Shown here in pieces: positions 8,378 through 17,872 of a stretch of DNA of 64,000 nt (positions are counted from its first letter, which is position 1; every line of letters starts with the position of its first letter). Location of the stretch: positions 62,001-126,000 of the forward strand of contig NZ_JAGEPF010000012.1 in NCBI RefSeq assembly GCF_017573465.1. The letters run 5' to 3'. Source of the DNA: Actinomadura violacea. GTDB lineage: Bacteria; Actinomycetota; Actinomycetes; Streptosporangiales; Streptosporangiaceae. A model generated the notes under the pieces. That model had not been told where the DNA came from. It saw nothing but the letters and a program-made list of their open reading frames with translations, and did not search any database. The position numbers were made by a program, and so were the translations under genes.

Positions 8378-8417
8378 AAAGTTGAACTTTTAGCAATACT
8401 ACAGAATCATGTGTCAA
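8378..8417 (-). promoter_or_regulatory. promoter and palindrome ahead of the antiporter gene
   Basis: On the minus strand a consensus TTGACA -35 box (8417-8412) lies about 17 bp from a weak -10 region around 8395-8390. The predicted start region overlaps the perfect palindrome AAAGTT-G-AACTTT (8378-8390), an AT-rich 13-mer well placed as an operator. The -10 match is poor, so the promoter is only moderately supported. Confidence 0.5.
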
Positions 8418-8459
8418 ATGCATACTTGCGGTTGATGAATAGGATGCCTAGAACGTCCG

Positions 8460-9449
8460 TTATCTCCGTCTGACCTGCGGATCCACGCCGTTGACCACGT
8501 TCTGCACCGCGTGCCCCTGGACGGCCCGGGTGACGTTCTCGAGCAGCATCGTCACGATGTTCCGCTGCGACTGCGTCGTCCCGCCCGCCGCATGCGGCGA
8601 CAGCAGGACGTTCTCGTGCGCGCGCAGGGGGCTGTCCGCCGCAGGCGGCTCCTCGTCGAAGACGTCCAGGGCCGCGCCGGCGAGCCGTCCCGACTCCAAT
8701 GCGGCGAGGACGGCGTCGTCTGGCGCGATGCCTCCGCGCGCCACGTTCACCAGCAGCGCCTTGTCGGGGAGCAGTGCGAGGCGTTCGGGACCGATCAGAC
8801 CGCGCGTCTCGTCGGTGAGCGGTAGGGCGAGCACGAGGATGTCGGACGTGGCGAGCAGATCGTCCAGCTCCAGGTAGGGGACGGGCGCCGAGTCACGCCG
8901 GTGCCTCGTCCAGTAGGAGACCTCGCAGCCGAGAGCCTGGAACAGGCGTGCCGCCTCCGCGCCTATGGCCCCGTAACCGACGACCCCTACGCGCTGCGCA
9001 TGGACTTCCCGCGTGCCCCGCGCCAGAAGCTCCGCCTGCGGCCACTCGCCCGCGCGCACATGGCGATCACCCCAGACGAGGTGGCGGCACAGTGCGAACG
9101 CGGCGCCGACCGCCCATTCGGCCACTCCGCGCGCGTTCGCACCGGCGGTGTTGGCCAGCGGTACACCGGCCTTGGCCAGCGCCCCGCCGTCGATGCTGTC
9201 GGTCCCCACGGCGGGCATCTGCACGAACGCCAGGTGCGGCGCGGCGGTGACGGCCTCGGCGTCCAGCTTCAGCAGGCCGCTGAAGTCGCCGATGACCAGT
9301 TCGGCGTCCGGGAGCGCCGCGAGGAGCCCGGCGCGGTCCCTGGTCTGCGGGAACACCATCTCCACCGTGTCGCCGAACGAGCCGAACAGGCCCCGCACGA
9401 GGTCCTCCCCGAGCGGGGGAAGGGAAAGGATCCGCCACGGCGCCGTCAT
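8460..9449 (-). CDS. D-2-hydroxyacid dehydrogenase
   Basis: This NAD(P)-dependent oxidoreductase of the phosphoglycerate dehydrogenase/glyoxylate reductase superfamily has 329 residues. The N-terminal catalytic domain is followed by a Rossmann core with VGYGAIG. The catalytic set is visible: Arg in NVARGG, Glu in DVFDEEP and His in LSPHAAGG. Length fits single-domain-pair family members and there is no ACT domain, so it is not a typical SerA. The substrate cannot be told from sequence. It stands alone; 9450-9630 upstream holds no gene and no clear regulatory element. Confidence 0.88.
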   Translation of the reverse strand: MTAPWRILSLPPLGEDLVRGLFGSFGDTVEMVFPQTRDRAGLLAALPDAELVIGDFSGLLKLDAEAVTAAPHLAFVQMPAVGTDSIDGGALAKAGVPLANTAGANARGVAEWAVGAAFALCRHLVWGDRHVRAGEWPQAELLARGTREVHAQRVGVVGYGAIGAEAARLFQALGCEVSYWTRHRRDSAPVPYLELDDLLATSDILVLALPLTDETRGLIGPERLALLPDKALLVNVARGGIAPDDAVLAALESGRLAGAALDVFDEEPPAADSPLRAHENVLLSPHAAGGTTQSQRNIVTMLLENVTRAVQGHAVQNVVNGVDPQVRRR

Positions 9450-9630
9450 CTCGAACCTCCCGGTGGGCCTCGCGTCCGACCGCGGTCCCCGAAGCCGCGA
9501 TCTTGCCGTTCCTCAGCCTATGCGCCCGTCCGGTACTGGCCATAGAGCCAGGTAGTGCTAACTGCAGGGCTACATCTAGAGGACCACCGAAGGCGCGGTT
9601 ACCGCCCGCCCGAGCTGTTCACCGGGGCCC

Positions 9631-10212
9631 TCAGCCGAACCGCACCAGCCCCTCGGATGGCGTCACCGCCGCGCGCACACGCTGGTCATGCGGCTCGGAC
9701 GGAAGCTCGTCCACGAGTTCGGCGTCGTACACCAGCCCGACCGTCAGGATCGCCGGGCCGACACGCGCCAGCGCCCGGTCGTACGAGCCGCCCCCGCGGC
9801 CCAGCCGCATGCCCGCGCGGTCGACCGCCACCGCCGGCGTCAGGACCACGTCCGCGCTGGCCACGGCCCCCGGGCCGCGCGGCGGCTCGGTCGGCTCCAG
9901 GCACCCGCGCGGGCCGGGCGCCAGCGAGTCGGGCCCCTCGTAGGACGCCCAGTCGAGGTCGCCGTCCGGCAGCAGCCGGGGCAGCAGCACGTACGCGCCG
10001 CGCTTCCACAGCGCGAACAGCAGGCTTCTGGTGTCCGGTTCGGTGCCGATGGAGGCATAGGCGGCGATCGTCCCCGCCATCTCGACCTCGGGCGCGGACA
10101 GCAGCGCGTCGCGCAGCGACCGGCCCGCCGCGGCGCGCTCCTCCGGAGTCATGATCGCACGCCGCTCCAGCAGCCCTGCGCGGATGTCGGTCTTCGCAAC
10201 GATGTCGTGCAC
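9631..10212 (-). CDS. 5-formyltetrahydrofolate cyclo-ligase
   Basis: The enzyme converts 5-formyl-THF to 5,10-methenyl-THF with ATP, returning a storage folate to the one-carbon pool. The GTG start at 10212 gives 193 residues, the usual length. The signature is GMRLGRGGGSYDRAL in the C-terminal half, with the N-terminal helix MTPEERAAAGRSLRDALL typical of the family. An open frame continues upstream, but it lies opposite galU and encodes nothing recognisable. It is divergent from galU with only 33 bp between starts, the same gene order as around galU in corynebacteria. Confidence 0.93.
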   Translation of the reverse strand: MHDIVAKTDIRAGLLERRAIMTPEERAAAGRSLRDALLSAPEVEMAGTIAAYASIGTEPDTRSLLFALWKRGAYVLLPRLLPDGDLDWASYEGPDSLAPGPRGCLEPTEPPRGPGAVASADVVLTPAVAVDRAGMRLGRGGGSYDRALARVGPAILTVGLVYDAELVDELPSEPHDQRVRAAVTPSEGLVRFG

Positions 10213-10245
10213 GCTTGTGTCCTCGCGGATGGCTAGGGTCTTTTC

Positions 10246-11181
10246 ATGGTCGACATTGCACCCGTACTCAAGGCCGTCGTTCCGGCGGCCGGCCTCGGTA
10301 CCCGATTCTTGCCCGCCACGAAGGCGACGCCAAAGGAAATGCTGCCCGTCGTCGACAAACCGGCGATCCAGTACGTCGTCGAGGAGGCCGTGGACGCCGG
10401 CCTCAGCGACGTCCTGATGATCACCGGGCGCAGCAAGCGGTCCATCGAGGACCACTTCGACCGCGCCTACGAGCTGGAGGAGGCGCTCGACGCCAAGGGC
10501 GACAGCGAGCGCCTCGCGGCCATCCGCGAGTCCGCCGACCTGGCGACCATGCACTACGTCCGGCAGGGCGAGCCGCGCGGGCTCGGCCACGCGGTGCACT
10601 GCGCCCGCCAGCACGTCGGCCACGAGCCGTTCGCGGTGCTGCTCGGCGACGACATGATCGACGCCCGCGACAAGCTGCTGCAGCGGATGATCGAGGTGCG
10701 CGGCCAGTACGGCGGCAGCGTCGTCGCGCTCATGGAGGTCGAGCCCGACCAGGTCTCCGCCTACGGCTGCGCGGCCATCGAGGCGACCGGCGAGGACGAC
10801 GTCGTGCGCATCTCCGACCTGGTCGAGAAGCCCGCCGCCGAGGAGGCGCCGAGCAACTGGATCATCATCGGCCGCTACGTCTGCGACCCCGCGGTGTTCG
10901 ACGTGCTGGAGAAGACCCCGCCCGGCCGCGGCGGCGAGATCCAGCTGACCGACGCGCTGCGCACCCTCGCCGACATGCCCGCCGAGAACGGCGGCGGCGT
11001 GTACGGCGTGAAGTTCCGCGGCCGCCGCTACGACACCGGCAACAAGCTGGAGTACCTGCGCACGGTCGTGCAGTTCGCGGCCGAACGCCCCGATCTGGCG
11101 CCCGAGTTCATCCCGTGGCTGCGCGAGTTCGTCCGGGCCCATGACGCCGCGGACGGCGTGGGCGGCTCCGGCGACGCGTGA
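10246..11181 (+). CDS. galU: UTP-glucose-1-phosphate uridylyltransferase
   Basis: GalU makes UDP-glucose from UTP and glucose-1-phosphate for envelope glycans and trehalose. The nucleotide-binding motif GLGTRFLPATKATPKEMLPV near the N-terminus, KPAIQYVVEEA and the C-terminal KFRGRRYDTGNKLEYL are all present in 311 residues. No Shine-Dalgarno is visible, and a TAGGGT -10-like hexamer ends 6 bp before the ATG, so the transcript may be leaderless (inference). The TGA overlaps the GTG of the next gene (GTGA at 11178-11181), which suggests coupled translation with moeA/glp. Confidence 0.96.
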   Translation: MVDIAPVLKAVVPAAGLGTRFLPATKATPKEMLPVVDKPAIQYVVEEAVDAGLSDVLMITGRSKRSIEDHFDRAYELEEALDAKGDSERLAAIRESADLATMHYVRQGEPRGLGHAVHCARQHVGHEPFAVLLGDDMIDARDKLLQRMIEVRGQYGGSVVALMEVEPDQVSAYGCAAIEATGEDDVVRISDLVEKPAAEEAPSNWIIIGRYVCDPAVFDVLEKTPPGRGGEIQLTDALRTLADMPAENGGGVYGVKFRGRRYDTGNKLEYLRTVVQFAAERPDLAPEFIPWLREFVRAHDAADGVGGSGDA

Positions 11182-12409
11182 CGACCCGTCACACTGGGGC
11201 CGTGGGCATGAGAACGGTCGATGAGCACCTGACGGAGATCCTCGGCGGCGTCGCGGCGCTGCCGCCGCTCGACCTCGCGCTGCTGGAGGCGCAGGGGACG
11301 GTGCTCGCCGAGCCCGTCACCGCGCCGGTCCCGCTGCCGCCCTTCGACAACTCCGCGATGGACGGCTACGCCGTCGTCGCGGCGGACGTCGCGGGGGCCA
11401 CCGAGGCCGAACCGGTCACGCTTCCCGTGGTCGGCGACATCGTCGCGGGCGACCCGGGCGTCTCCGCCATCCGGACGGGGCTGACCGCCCGCATCATGAC
11501 GGGCGCCCCGCTGCCCGCCGGCGCCGACGCGGTCATCCCGGTGGAGTGGACGGACGGCGGCGCCGCGACCGTGCGCATCAGCCGCCCCGCACCTGCCGGG
11601 AACTACATCCGCCGGTCCGGCGAGGACGTTCTCGCGGGCCAGACCGTAGTGGAGGCGGGGACGCGGCTAGGCGCGACGCAGATCGGCATGGTCGCCGCCG
11701 TAGGGCGCTCCCATGTGGCCGTCAGGCCGAAACCGCGCGTCGTCGTGGTCTCCACAGGGGACGAGCTACAGGAGCCGGGTAGGCAGCTCGCTCCCGGGCA
11801 GATCTGGGAGTCCAACAGCTACATGCTCACCGCCGCAGTGGTGGAGGCGGGGGGAGTCGGCTACCGGCAGGCGACCGTCCATGACGAGCCCGCCAAGGTC
11901 ATGGAGATGCTGGAGGACCAGCTCGTCCGCGCGGACGCCATCATCACCTCGGGCGGCGTGTCCATGGGCACCAGGGACGTGGTGAAGGAGGTGCTGTCCG
12001 GCACCGGCACGGTGCGTTTCCACAAGGTGCGCATGCGCCCGGGTAAGCCGCAGGGGTTCGGCCTGCTGGAGGGCACGCCCATCTTCACGCTCCCGGGGAA
12101 TCCCGTAAGCGCGTACGTCTCGTTCCAGGTCTTCGTGCGTCCCGCCCTGCGCGTCATGCAGGGGCTGCCGCCCGAACCGCCGGCCACCGTCGGCGCCGTC
12201 CTGGCCGAGGACATCAAGTCTCCTGCCGGGCTGCGGCACTTCGTGCGCGGGCGGCTGTCGTTCAACCGCAGCCACTACACCGTCACCCCGGCCGAGACGC
12301 AGGGATCGCACCAGCTCGGATCGCTCGCCATGGCGAACGCGCTGATCGCACTGCCGGAGGACGCCGAGGCGCTGCCCGCCGGCTCGCACGTGGAAGTGAT
12401 GAGGTTGCC

Positions 12410-12413
<4 letters not shown>
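11178..12413 (+). CDS. molybdopterin molybdotransferase MoeA / gephyrin-like Glp
   Basis: MoeA inserts molybdate into adenylylated molybdopterin. The 411-residue protein has all family parts: PFDNSAMDGYAV near the N-terminus, the SGGVSMGTRDVVKEVL loop, RPGKPQGFG and FTLPGNPVSAYV, plus the C-terminal beta domain. In corynebacteria the copy next to galU, rimJ and glpR is Glp, a gephyrin-like protein that joins the divisome through its membrane receptor GlpR; both partners occur here, so this may be the Glp paralogue. The ATG at 11208 (MRTVDEHL) is an alternative start closer to typical N-termini. From about codon 150 the gene uses CTA (twice), AGG, AAA, ACA and GTA codons, unlike its first third. 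Confidence 0.93.
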
Positions 12414-12885
<472 letters not shown>

Positions 12886-12889
<4 letters not shown>

Positions 12890-13374
12890 TCCGGGCGATG
12901 GCGGTCACCGTGTCCAACCGCGCGGCCGCCGGGGTCTATGCGGACAAGTCGGGCCCGGTGCTGGTCGAGCTGCTGGAGGACCTCGGCTGCCAGGTCGACG
13001 GCCCGGTGGTGGTGCCGGACGGGGAGCCGGTCGCCGAGGTGCTGCGGGACGCGGTCGGCCAGGGCTACGACGTCGTCGTGACGTCCGGCGGCACCGGCCT
13101 CACCCCGACCGACCGGACGCCGGAGATGACCCGGACGGTCATCGAGCGCGAGGTGCCGGGGATCGCCGAGGCGATCCGGCTGGAGGGCCGCGACAAGGTG
13201 CCCGCGGCGATCCTGTCGCGCGGCCTCGCGGGCCTCGCCGGGCGGACGCTGATCGTCAACCTGCCCGGCTCGACCGGCGGCGTCCGCGACGGCATGGCCG
13301 TGCTCGGCCGCGTCCTGGCGCACGCCGTCGACCAGATCGGCGGCGGCGACCACCCGCGGCCCGCAGCGGGTTAG
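12886..13374 (+). CDS. mogA: molybdopterin adenylyltransferase MogA/MoaB family
   Basis: The protein adenylylates molybdopterin before molybdate insertion by MoeA. The GTG at 12886 overlaps the moaC stop and gives 162 residues; the ATG at 12898 is a near alternative. The fold markers are AVTVSNRAAAGVYADKSGP, TSGGTGLTPTDRTPE and LPGSTGGVRDGM. Next to a moeA gene, a MogA-type role is likely, although MoaB and MogA are hard to separate by eye. Its end overlaps the convergent DeoR-family gene by 4 bp. Confidence 0.92.
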
Positions 13375-14156
13375 ACCTGGACGACCCGGACGCCCGCCTC
13401 GGTGAAGGAAGCGACGTCGGCGTCCCGGACGGCGCCGTCGGTGACCAGCACGTCGATCCGGCTCGTGTCGCAGATCCGGGCGAACGCGCGGCGGCCGACC
13501 TTCGAGCCGTCCGCGACCACGACCACCTGGTCGGCGCGCTCGGCCATCAGCCGGTTGACGTCCGCCTCGCCCTCGTTGTGGCAGGTCGCGCCGTGCTCGA
13601 CGGCCACCCCGTTGACGCCGAGGATCGCCACGTCCAGCGTCACGTGGTCGAAGATCCCGGTGGCGAGCGGCCCGGTCAGCTCATAGGACTGCGGGCGCGG
13701 CACGCCGCCCGTCAGCACGATCTTCACGTGCGGCCGGACGGCCAGCTCGGTGCCGATGTTCAGCGCGTTCGTCACGATGGTGATCGCCGGGGAGCCGCCC
13801 TCGGCGTGCAGGTCGGCGCGCGTCGCCAGCACCCGCGCGACCTCGGAGGTCGTGGTGCCGCCGTTCAGCCCGATGATCGCCCCGGGCCGGGCCATCTCGG
13901 CGGTCGCGGCGGCGATCCGCTGCTTCTCCGTCGCGTGGCGCGCGGTCTTGTAGCGCAGCGGCAGGTCGTAGCTGACGCTCTGCGCGACCGCGCCGCCGCG
14001 CGTGCGGGTGAGCATCTGCTGCTGGGCGAGCTGGTCGAAGTCGCGGCGGATCGTCGCGGCCGACACCGCCATCCGGTCCGCCGCCTCCTCGACGCTCAGC
14101 CGGCCGGCGTCCGCGAGCATTCCGAGCAGCGCGTTCCAGCGTTCGTGGCGTGTCAC
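13371..14156 (-). CDS. DeoR/GlpR-family transcriptional regulator
   Basis: This 261-residue repressor-type protein has an N-terminal HTH (LSVEEAADRMAVSAATIRRD, then GGAV wing) and a C-terminal DeoR-type sugar-phosphate sensor domain (GAIIGLNGGTTTSEVA, ILTGG-like IVLTGGVPRPQ). It is divergent from a SIS-domain enzyme and nagA, so it probably controls amino-sugar use, with a phosphorylated amino sugar as inducer (inference). The 140-bp intergenic region contains candidate operator repeats at 14237-14264. Confidence 0.92.
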   Translation of the reverse strand: MTRHERWNALLGMLADAGRLSVEEAADRMAVSAATIRRDFDQLAQQQMLTRTRGGAVAQSVSYDLPLRYKTARHATEKQRIAAATAEMARPGAIIGLNGGTTTSEVARVLATRADLHAEGGSPAITIVTNALNIGTELAVRPHVKIVLTGGVPRPQSYELTGPLATGIFDHVTLDVAILGVNGVAVEHGATCHNEGEADVNRLMAERADQVVVVADGSKVGRRAFARICDTSRIDVLVTDGAVRDADVASFTEAGVRVVQV

Positions 14157-14236
14157 CCCGGCCCCTTTCCGGTACGCGGACGGCCCTGCGGGACGGCTCC
14201 GCCCTGGATTCTAGCGATGCACCACTATGGTCTTTT

Positions 14237-14264
14237 CTGCTCAGACTTGGTATTGAACAAGCAG
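14237..14264. promoter_or_regulatory. candidate operator between the DeoR gene and the SIS/nagA genes
   Basis: Two overlapping inverted repeats occur here: CTGCT (14237-14241) with AGCAG (14260-14264), and CTTG (14246-14249) with CAAG (14258-14261). The region is much AT-richer than its flanks. A DeoR-family operator for autoregulation and control of the SIS/nagA operon would sit here; the repeats are short, so support is weak. Confidence 0.35.
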
Positions 14265-14296
14265 GAACACGCAGACGGCTGCAGAGGGAGCGGAGC

Positions 14297-15196
14297 ATGG
14301 CGGAGCGCGGCGGCGGGCACACCGAGGCCGAGATCGCGTCCCAGCCCGACCGCTGGCGGCGCGCCGCCGCGACGGCCGCGGACCTCGCGCCGGTGCTGCC
14401 CCGCCGCGGCGAGCGGGTCGCGGTGATCGGCTGCGGGACGTCCTGGTTCGTCGCGCAGGCGTACGCGGCGCTCCGCGAGGCCGCCGGGCACGGCGAGACC
14501 GACGCGTTCGCCGCGTCCGAGTTCCCGGCGGGCCGCCGCTACGACCGGCTGCTGGCGCTGTCGCGTTCCGGAACGACCACCGAGGTCCTGGACGTGCTGG
14601 CGCGCGTGCGCGGCACGACCCCGACCGTCGCGATCACCGCCGACCCCGCGACGCCGGTGATGAACGCCGCCGACGAGATCATCGTCCTCGACTACGCCGA
14701 CGAGCGCTCGGTCGTGCAGACCCGCTACGCCACGACCCAGCTCGTCCTGCTCCGCGCCCACCTCGGCGAGGACGTCGCCGCGGTGATCGCCGACGCCGAG
14801 CGGGCCGTCGCCGAGCCGCTGCCCGCCGCGGCCGTCGCCGCGGACCAGTTCACCTTCCTCGGCCGCGGCTGGACGATCGGCCTCGCGCACGAGGCCGCGC
14901 TCAAGATGCGCGAGGCCGCCGGCGCGTGGACCGAGTCCTACCCCGCCATGGAGTACCGGCACGGCCCGATCGCGGTCACCGGCCCCGGCCGCGTCGCCTG
15001 GATGTTCGGCGAGCCGCCCGCGGGCCTCGCCGGCCAGGTCGCGCAGGCCGGCGGCACGATGATCACGACCCCGCTGGACCCGCTCGCCGACCTGATCAGG
15101 GCCCAGCGGCTCGCCGTCGAGATCGCCCGCGCACGCGGGGACGATCCCGACCGGCCGCGCAACCTCACCCGCTCGGTCATCCTGGACGTCCGGTGA
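14297..15196 (+). CDS. SIS-domain sugar-phosphate isomerase/deaminase (AgaS/GlmS-like)
   Basis: The 299-residue protein carries two SIS domains: VAVIGCGTSWFVAQAYAALREA and SRSGTTTEVLD in the first, and the second with WTESYPAMEYRHGPIA, the motif of GlmS isomerase domains and AgaS. There is no glutaminase domain, so the likely reaction is isomerisation or deamination of an amino-sugar phosphate rather than synthesis. The ATG at 14297 follows GAGGGAGCGGAG. It overlaps nagA as GTGA, and together they would turn N-acetyl-amino-sugar phosphate into a glycolytic sugar phosphate. The exact sugar (glucosamine or galactosamine) is unresolved. Confidence 0.88.
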   Translation: MAERGGGHTEAEIASQPDRWRRAAATAADLAPVLPRRGERVAVIGCGTSWFVAQAYAALREAAGHGETDAFAASEFPAGRRYDRLLALSRSGTTTEVLDVLARVRGTTPTVAITADPATPVMNAADEIIVLDYADERSVVQTRYATTQLVLLRAHLGEDVAAVIADAERAVAEPLPAAAVAADQFTFLGRGWTIGLAHEAALKMREAAGAWTESYPAMEYRHGPIAVTGPGRVAWMFGEPPAGLAGQVAQAGGTMITTPLDPLADLIRAQRLAVEIARARGDDPDRPRNLTRSVILDVR

Positions 15197-16299
15197 CCAA
15201 CCTGGCGAACGCCCGCATCGTCCTGCCCGGCGGCGTCACGTCCGGGACCCTGCACGTCGACGGCGGCCGGCTCGCCCCGTCGTCCACCGGCGAGACCGTC
15301 GACCTCGAAGGCCGGTTCGTCGTCCCCGGCTTCGTGGACATGCACGTCCACGGCGGCGCGGGCGCGTCCTACCAGACCGGACGTCCCGAAGAGGCGGAAC
15401 GGGCCGCCCGCTTCCACCTGGCCCACGGGACCACCACGACCATCGCCAGCCTCGTCACCGGCACGCCCGGCGAGCTCGCCGACGCCGTCGCGGCCCTCGC
15501 CGACCTCGCCACCGACGGCCTCATCGCCGGCGTCCACCTCGAAGGCCCCTACCTCGCCCGGGACCGCTGCGGCGCCCACGACCCCGGCCTCCTGCGCGCC
15601 CCCGACCGCGCCGAGTTCGCCCGCCTCGCCCGGCTCGGCGGCGGCCGGCTCCGCATGATCACCCTCGCGCCCGAGCTGCCCGGCGCGCTCGACCTCGTCC
15701 GCGACGCCGCCGACGCCGGCGTGATCGCGGCCGTCGGGCACACCGACGCGCCCGGCGAGACGGCCCGCGCCGCGTTCGACGCCGGCGCCACCGTCGCGAC
15801 CCACCTGTTCAACGCCATGCGGCCGCTGCACCACCGCGAGGGCGGCCCGGTCGCCGCCGCCCTCAGCGACCCCCGCGTCACCGCCGAGCTGATCAACGAC
15901 GGCGTGCACGTCGAGGGCGCCGTCGGCCGGCTGGCGTTGCGCGCCGCCCCCGGCCGCGTCGCGCTGATCACCGACGCGATGGCCGCCGCAGGCATGGGCG
16001 ACGGCGACTACCGGCTCGGCGTCATGGACGTCCAGGTCCGCGACGGCCGCGCCACCCTCGCCGGAGGGACGTCCATCGCCGGGAGCACGATCACGATGGC
16101 CGACGCGTTCCGCCGCGCCGTCACCGTCCTCGGACTGCCGATCGAAGAGGCCGCTGTGGCGGCGTCCCTCGTCCCGGCGCGCGCGCTGGGCGTCGACTCG
16201 CGCGTCGGCTCCCTCGAAACCGGCAAGGACGCCGACCTTGTCGTTCTGAACAACGACATGTCGGTCCACCGCGTGATGAAGGCCGGCCGCTGGGTGTGA
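15193..16299 (+). CDS. nagA: N-acetylglucosamine-6-phosphate deacetylase
   Basis: NagA removes the acetyl group from GlcNAc-6-phosphate. In 368 residues the amidohydrolase motifs appear in order: VPGFVDMHVHGGAG, LEGPYL, GHTDAP, THLFNAMRPLHHREGG, DGVHV and LITDAMAAAG with the catalytic Asp. The GTG start overlaps the SIS gene stop. No PTS or ABC importer for GlcNAc is adjacent, so recycling of cell-wall amino sugars is as likely as uptake from outside. The pair probably answers to the divergent DeoR regulator. Confidence 0.95.
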   Translation: MTNLANARIVLPGGVTSGTLHVDGGRLAPSSTGETVDLEGRFVVPGFVDMHVHGGAGASYQTGRPEEAERAARFHLAHGTTTTIASLVTGTPGELADAVAALADLATDGLIAGVHLEGPYLARDRCGAHDPGLLRAPDRAEFARLARLGGGRLRMITLAPELPGALDLVRDAADAGVIAAVGHTDAPGETARAAFDAGATVATHLFNAMRPLHHREGGPVAAALSDPRVTAELINDGVHVEGAVGRLALRAAPGRVALITDAMAAAGMGDGDYRLGVMDVQVRDGRATLAGGTSIAGSTITMADAFRRAVTVLGLPIEEAAVAASLVPARALGVDSRVGSLETGKDADLVVLNNDMSVHRVMKAGRWV

Positions 16300-16375
16300 C
16301 CCGGGCCGTACCGCGCACTATTTTCCCGGCCACAATGGATGGCGTTCGCAGGTCCTACCAGGGAATCATGGAACC

Positions 16376-17005
16376 GTGGAACGATTGCGGGGATGGCCGG
16401 TCACCCTCACCGAGGGTCCCGTCGGGCTGCGACCGCTGCGGCACCGCGACGCCGCCACCTGGCGCGAGCTGCGGGTACGCAACGCCGACTGGCTGCGCCC
16501 CTGGGAGCCCACCAACCCCGAGACGCCGCTGTTCCGCAGCGGGCTCGGACCCTACGTCAGCATGGTCCACACGATGCGCCGCGAAGCCCGCCAGGGCCTC
16601 GCGCTGCCCTGGGTCGTCACCCACGAGGACCGCTTCGCCGGCCAGCTCACCATCGGCGCGATCGTCTGGGGCTCGGCCCGCTCCGCCCAGATCGGCTACT
16701 GGGTCGACAAGCAGGTCGCCGGCCGCGGCGTCATTCCCACCGCGGTCGCCCTCGCCGTCGACCACTGTTTCTTCACCGTCGGCCTGCACCGCCTCGAAGC
16801 CAATATCCGCCCGGAGAACGCCGCCAGCCGCCGCGTCGTCGAAAAGCTCGGATTCCGGGAAGAAGGAATTCGCCGCCGCCATCTGCACATCGACGGCGCC
16901 TGGCGCGACCACCTCTGCTACGCCCTGACCGTCGAGGACGTCCCCGGTGGCCTGCGAGCCCGCTGGCTGGCCGAACGCAAACAGGCATTTCCCCGGCGCA
17001 CTTGA
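16376..17005 (+). CDS. GNAT acetyltransferase, RimJ-like
   Basis: A 209-residue N-acetyltransferase of the RimJ/RimL type. The acetyl-CoA site corresponds to VDKQVAGRGVIPTAVALAV, and the late motif LEANIRPENAASRRVVEKLGFREEG is the RimJ signature. RimJ/RimL enzymes acetylate protein N-termini; the substrate here is unknown. The GTG start has a modest AGGGA site about 12 bp upstream. In corynebacteria a rimJ gene lies between glp and glpR; this gene keeps its place next to glpR even though moaC, mogA and amino-sugar genes now separate it from moeA. Confidence 0.9.
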   Translation: MERLRGWPVTLTEGPVGLRPLRHRDAATWRELRVRNADWLRPWEPTNPETPLFRSGLGPYVSMVHTMRREARQGLALPWVVTHEDRFAGQLTIGAIVWGSARSAQIGYWVDKQVAGRGVIPTAVALAVDHCFFTVGLHRLEANIRPENAASRRVVEKLGFREEGIRRRHLHIDGAWRDHLCYALTVEDVPGGLRARWLAERKQAFPRRT

Positions 17006-17143
17006 GTCCAGGGTGACTTTCGCCGCGTAAGAATCCTGCGATCGAGAAGACTCGGCAAACGGAGAGTAACGGCGGCATCGATCTCGCGACACACCGCCCC
17101 TTATGCTCGTCAACCTCTGACACCGGCTCGTACCGTGCGGGGC

Positions 17144-17233
17144 GTGACCCTGCTCCCATTGCACGCCCGCGCGCCGAAAGTCGGCCCGCTGATTCGGCGT
17201 GCCCTGGGACGGCCCGAGGCGGTGACCGCGTGA
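17144..17233 (+). CDS. possible 29-residue leader ORF overlapping the glpR start
   Basis: A short frame starts at GTG 17144 after GCGGGG and stops with TGA overlapping the GTG of glpR (GTGA at 17230-17233). The predicted peptide is basic and Ala/Pro/Leu-rich with no known domain. The exact 4-bp overlap is what translational coupling would give, but chance cannot be excluded in such GC-rich DNA. No gene is seen from 17006 to 17143; a TATGCT -10-like hexamer lies at 17103. Confidence 0.3.
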   Translation: MTLLPLHARAPKVGPLIRRALGRPEAVTA

Positions 17234-17820
17234 GCAGCGCCGTCCTCTATCTCGCCATCGTCGCGGTCTGGGCCGTCGTCCTGGTCCCCATGTGGCTGCG
17301 CCGCGACACCGAGAACACCGGCATCACCCGGCTCCTCCACAAGCGCGCCGACGACCTCGACGACGAGACCGAGACCACGGACGCCCCGGAGGCCCCGGAG
17401 GAGCCCCAGGACGCCGAGGAGCCGCACGAGGCCGACGAGCCCCAGGAGGCCGAGGCCCCGCGCACCCGCCGTCCGGCGACCCGCGCCGCCGTCATCGCCC
17501 GGCGCCGCCGCCGCACGTCCGGCCTGGCGGCCCTGCTCGTCACCGCCGTCGCCCTGGTCGCGTCCGGGCTGCTGCCCTGGTGGGTCACGCTGCCCCCGAC
17601 GCTGCTGCTGGGCGGCCATCTCACCCTGCTGCGCACCGCCGTCGGCATGGACGCCGCCCGCCGCCGCACCGCCGCCGAGGCCCGCGCCGCCGCCCGCGCG
17701 CGCGCCCTGGAGGCCCGCCGCGCCGAGGAGGCCGCCGAGCCCGCCGAGGTCATCGAGCTGGTCACCCCGGAGGAGGTCTTCGACCAGTACGCCGACGACC
17801 GCCGCGCCGTCGGCGAATGA
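17230..17820 (+). CDS. glpR: GlpR-like membrane receptor for gephyrin-like MoeA (Glp)
   Basis: The 196-residue protein has the GlpR layout: an N-terminal membrane helix (residues 4-23, LYLAIVAVWAVVLVPMWLRR), a Pro/Glu/Asp-rich linker (about 45-80), an Arg-rich stretch, two close membrane helices (about 97-135) and an Ala/Arg/Glu-rich cytoplasmic C-terminal helix. In Corynebacterium GlpR recruits the gephyrin-like protein Glp and links it to cell division and polar growth. Identification rests on topology and on proximity to rimJ and the galU-moeA genes rather than on catalytic motifs. It ends 52 bp before tRNA-Ala. Confidence 0.75.
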   Translation: MSSAVLYLAIVAVWAVVLVPMWLRRDTENTGITRLLHKRADDLDDETETTDAPEAPEEPQDAEEPHEADEPQEAEAPRTRRPATRAAVIARRRRRTSGLAALLVTAVALVASGLLPWWVTLPPTLLLGGHLTLLRTAVGMDAARRRTAAEARAAARARALEARRAEEAAEPAEVIELVTPEEVFDQYADDRRAVGE

Positions 17821-17872
17821 CCCCCGGCGTGCGCGAGCACCCCTCGAAGTGCGCTAACCTTACAGAGTCCTT

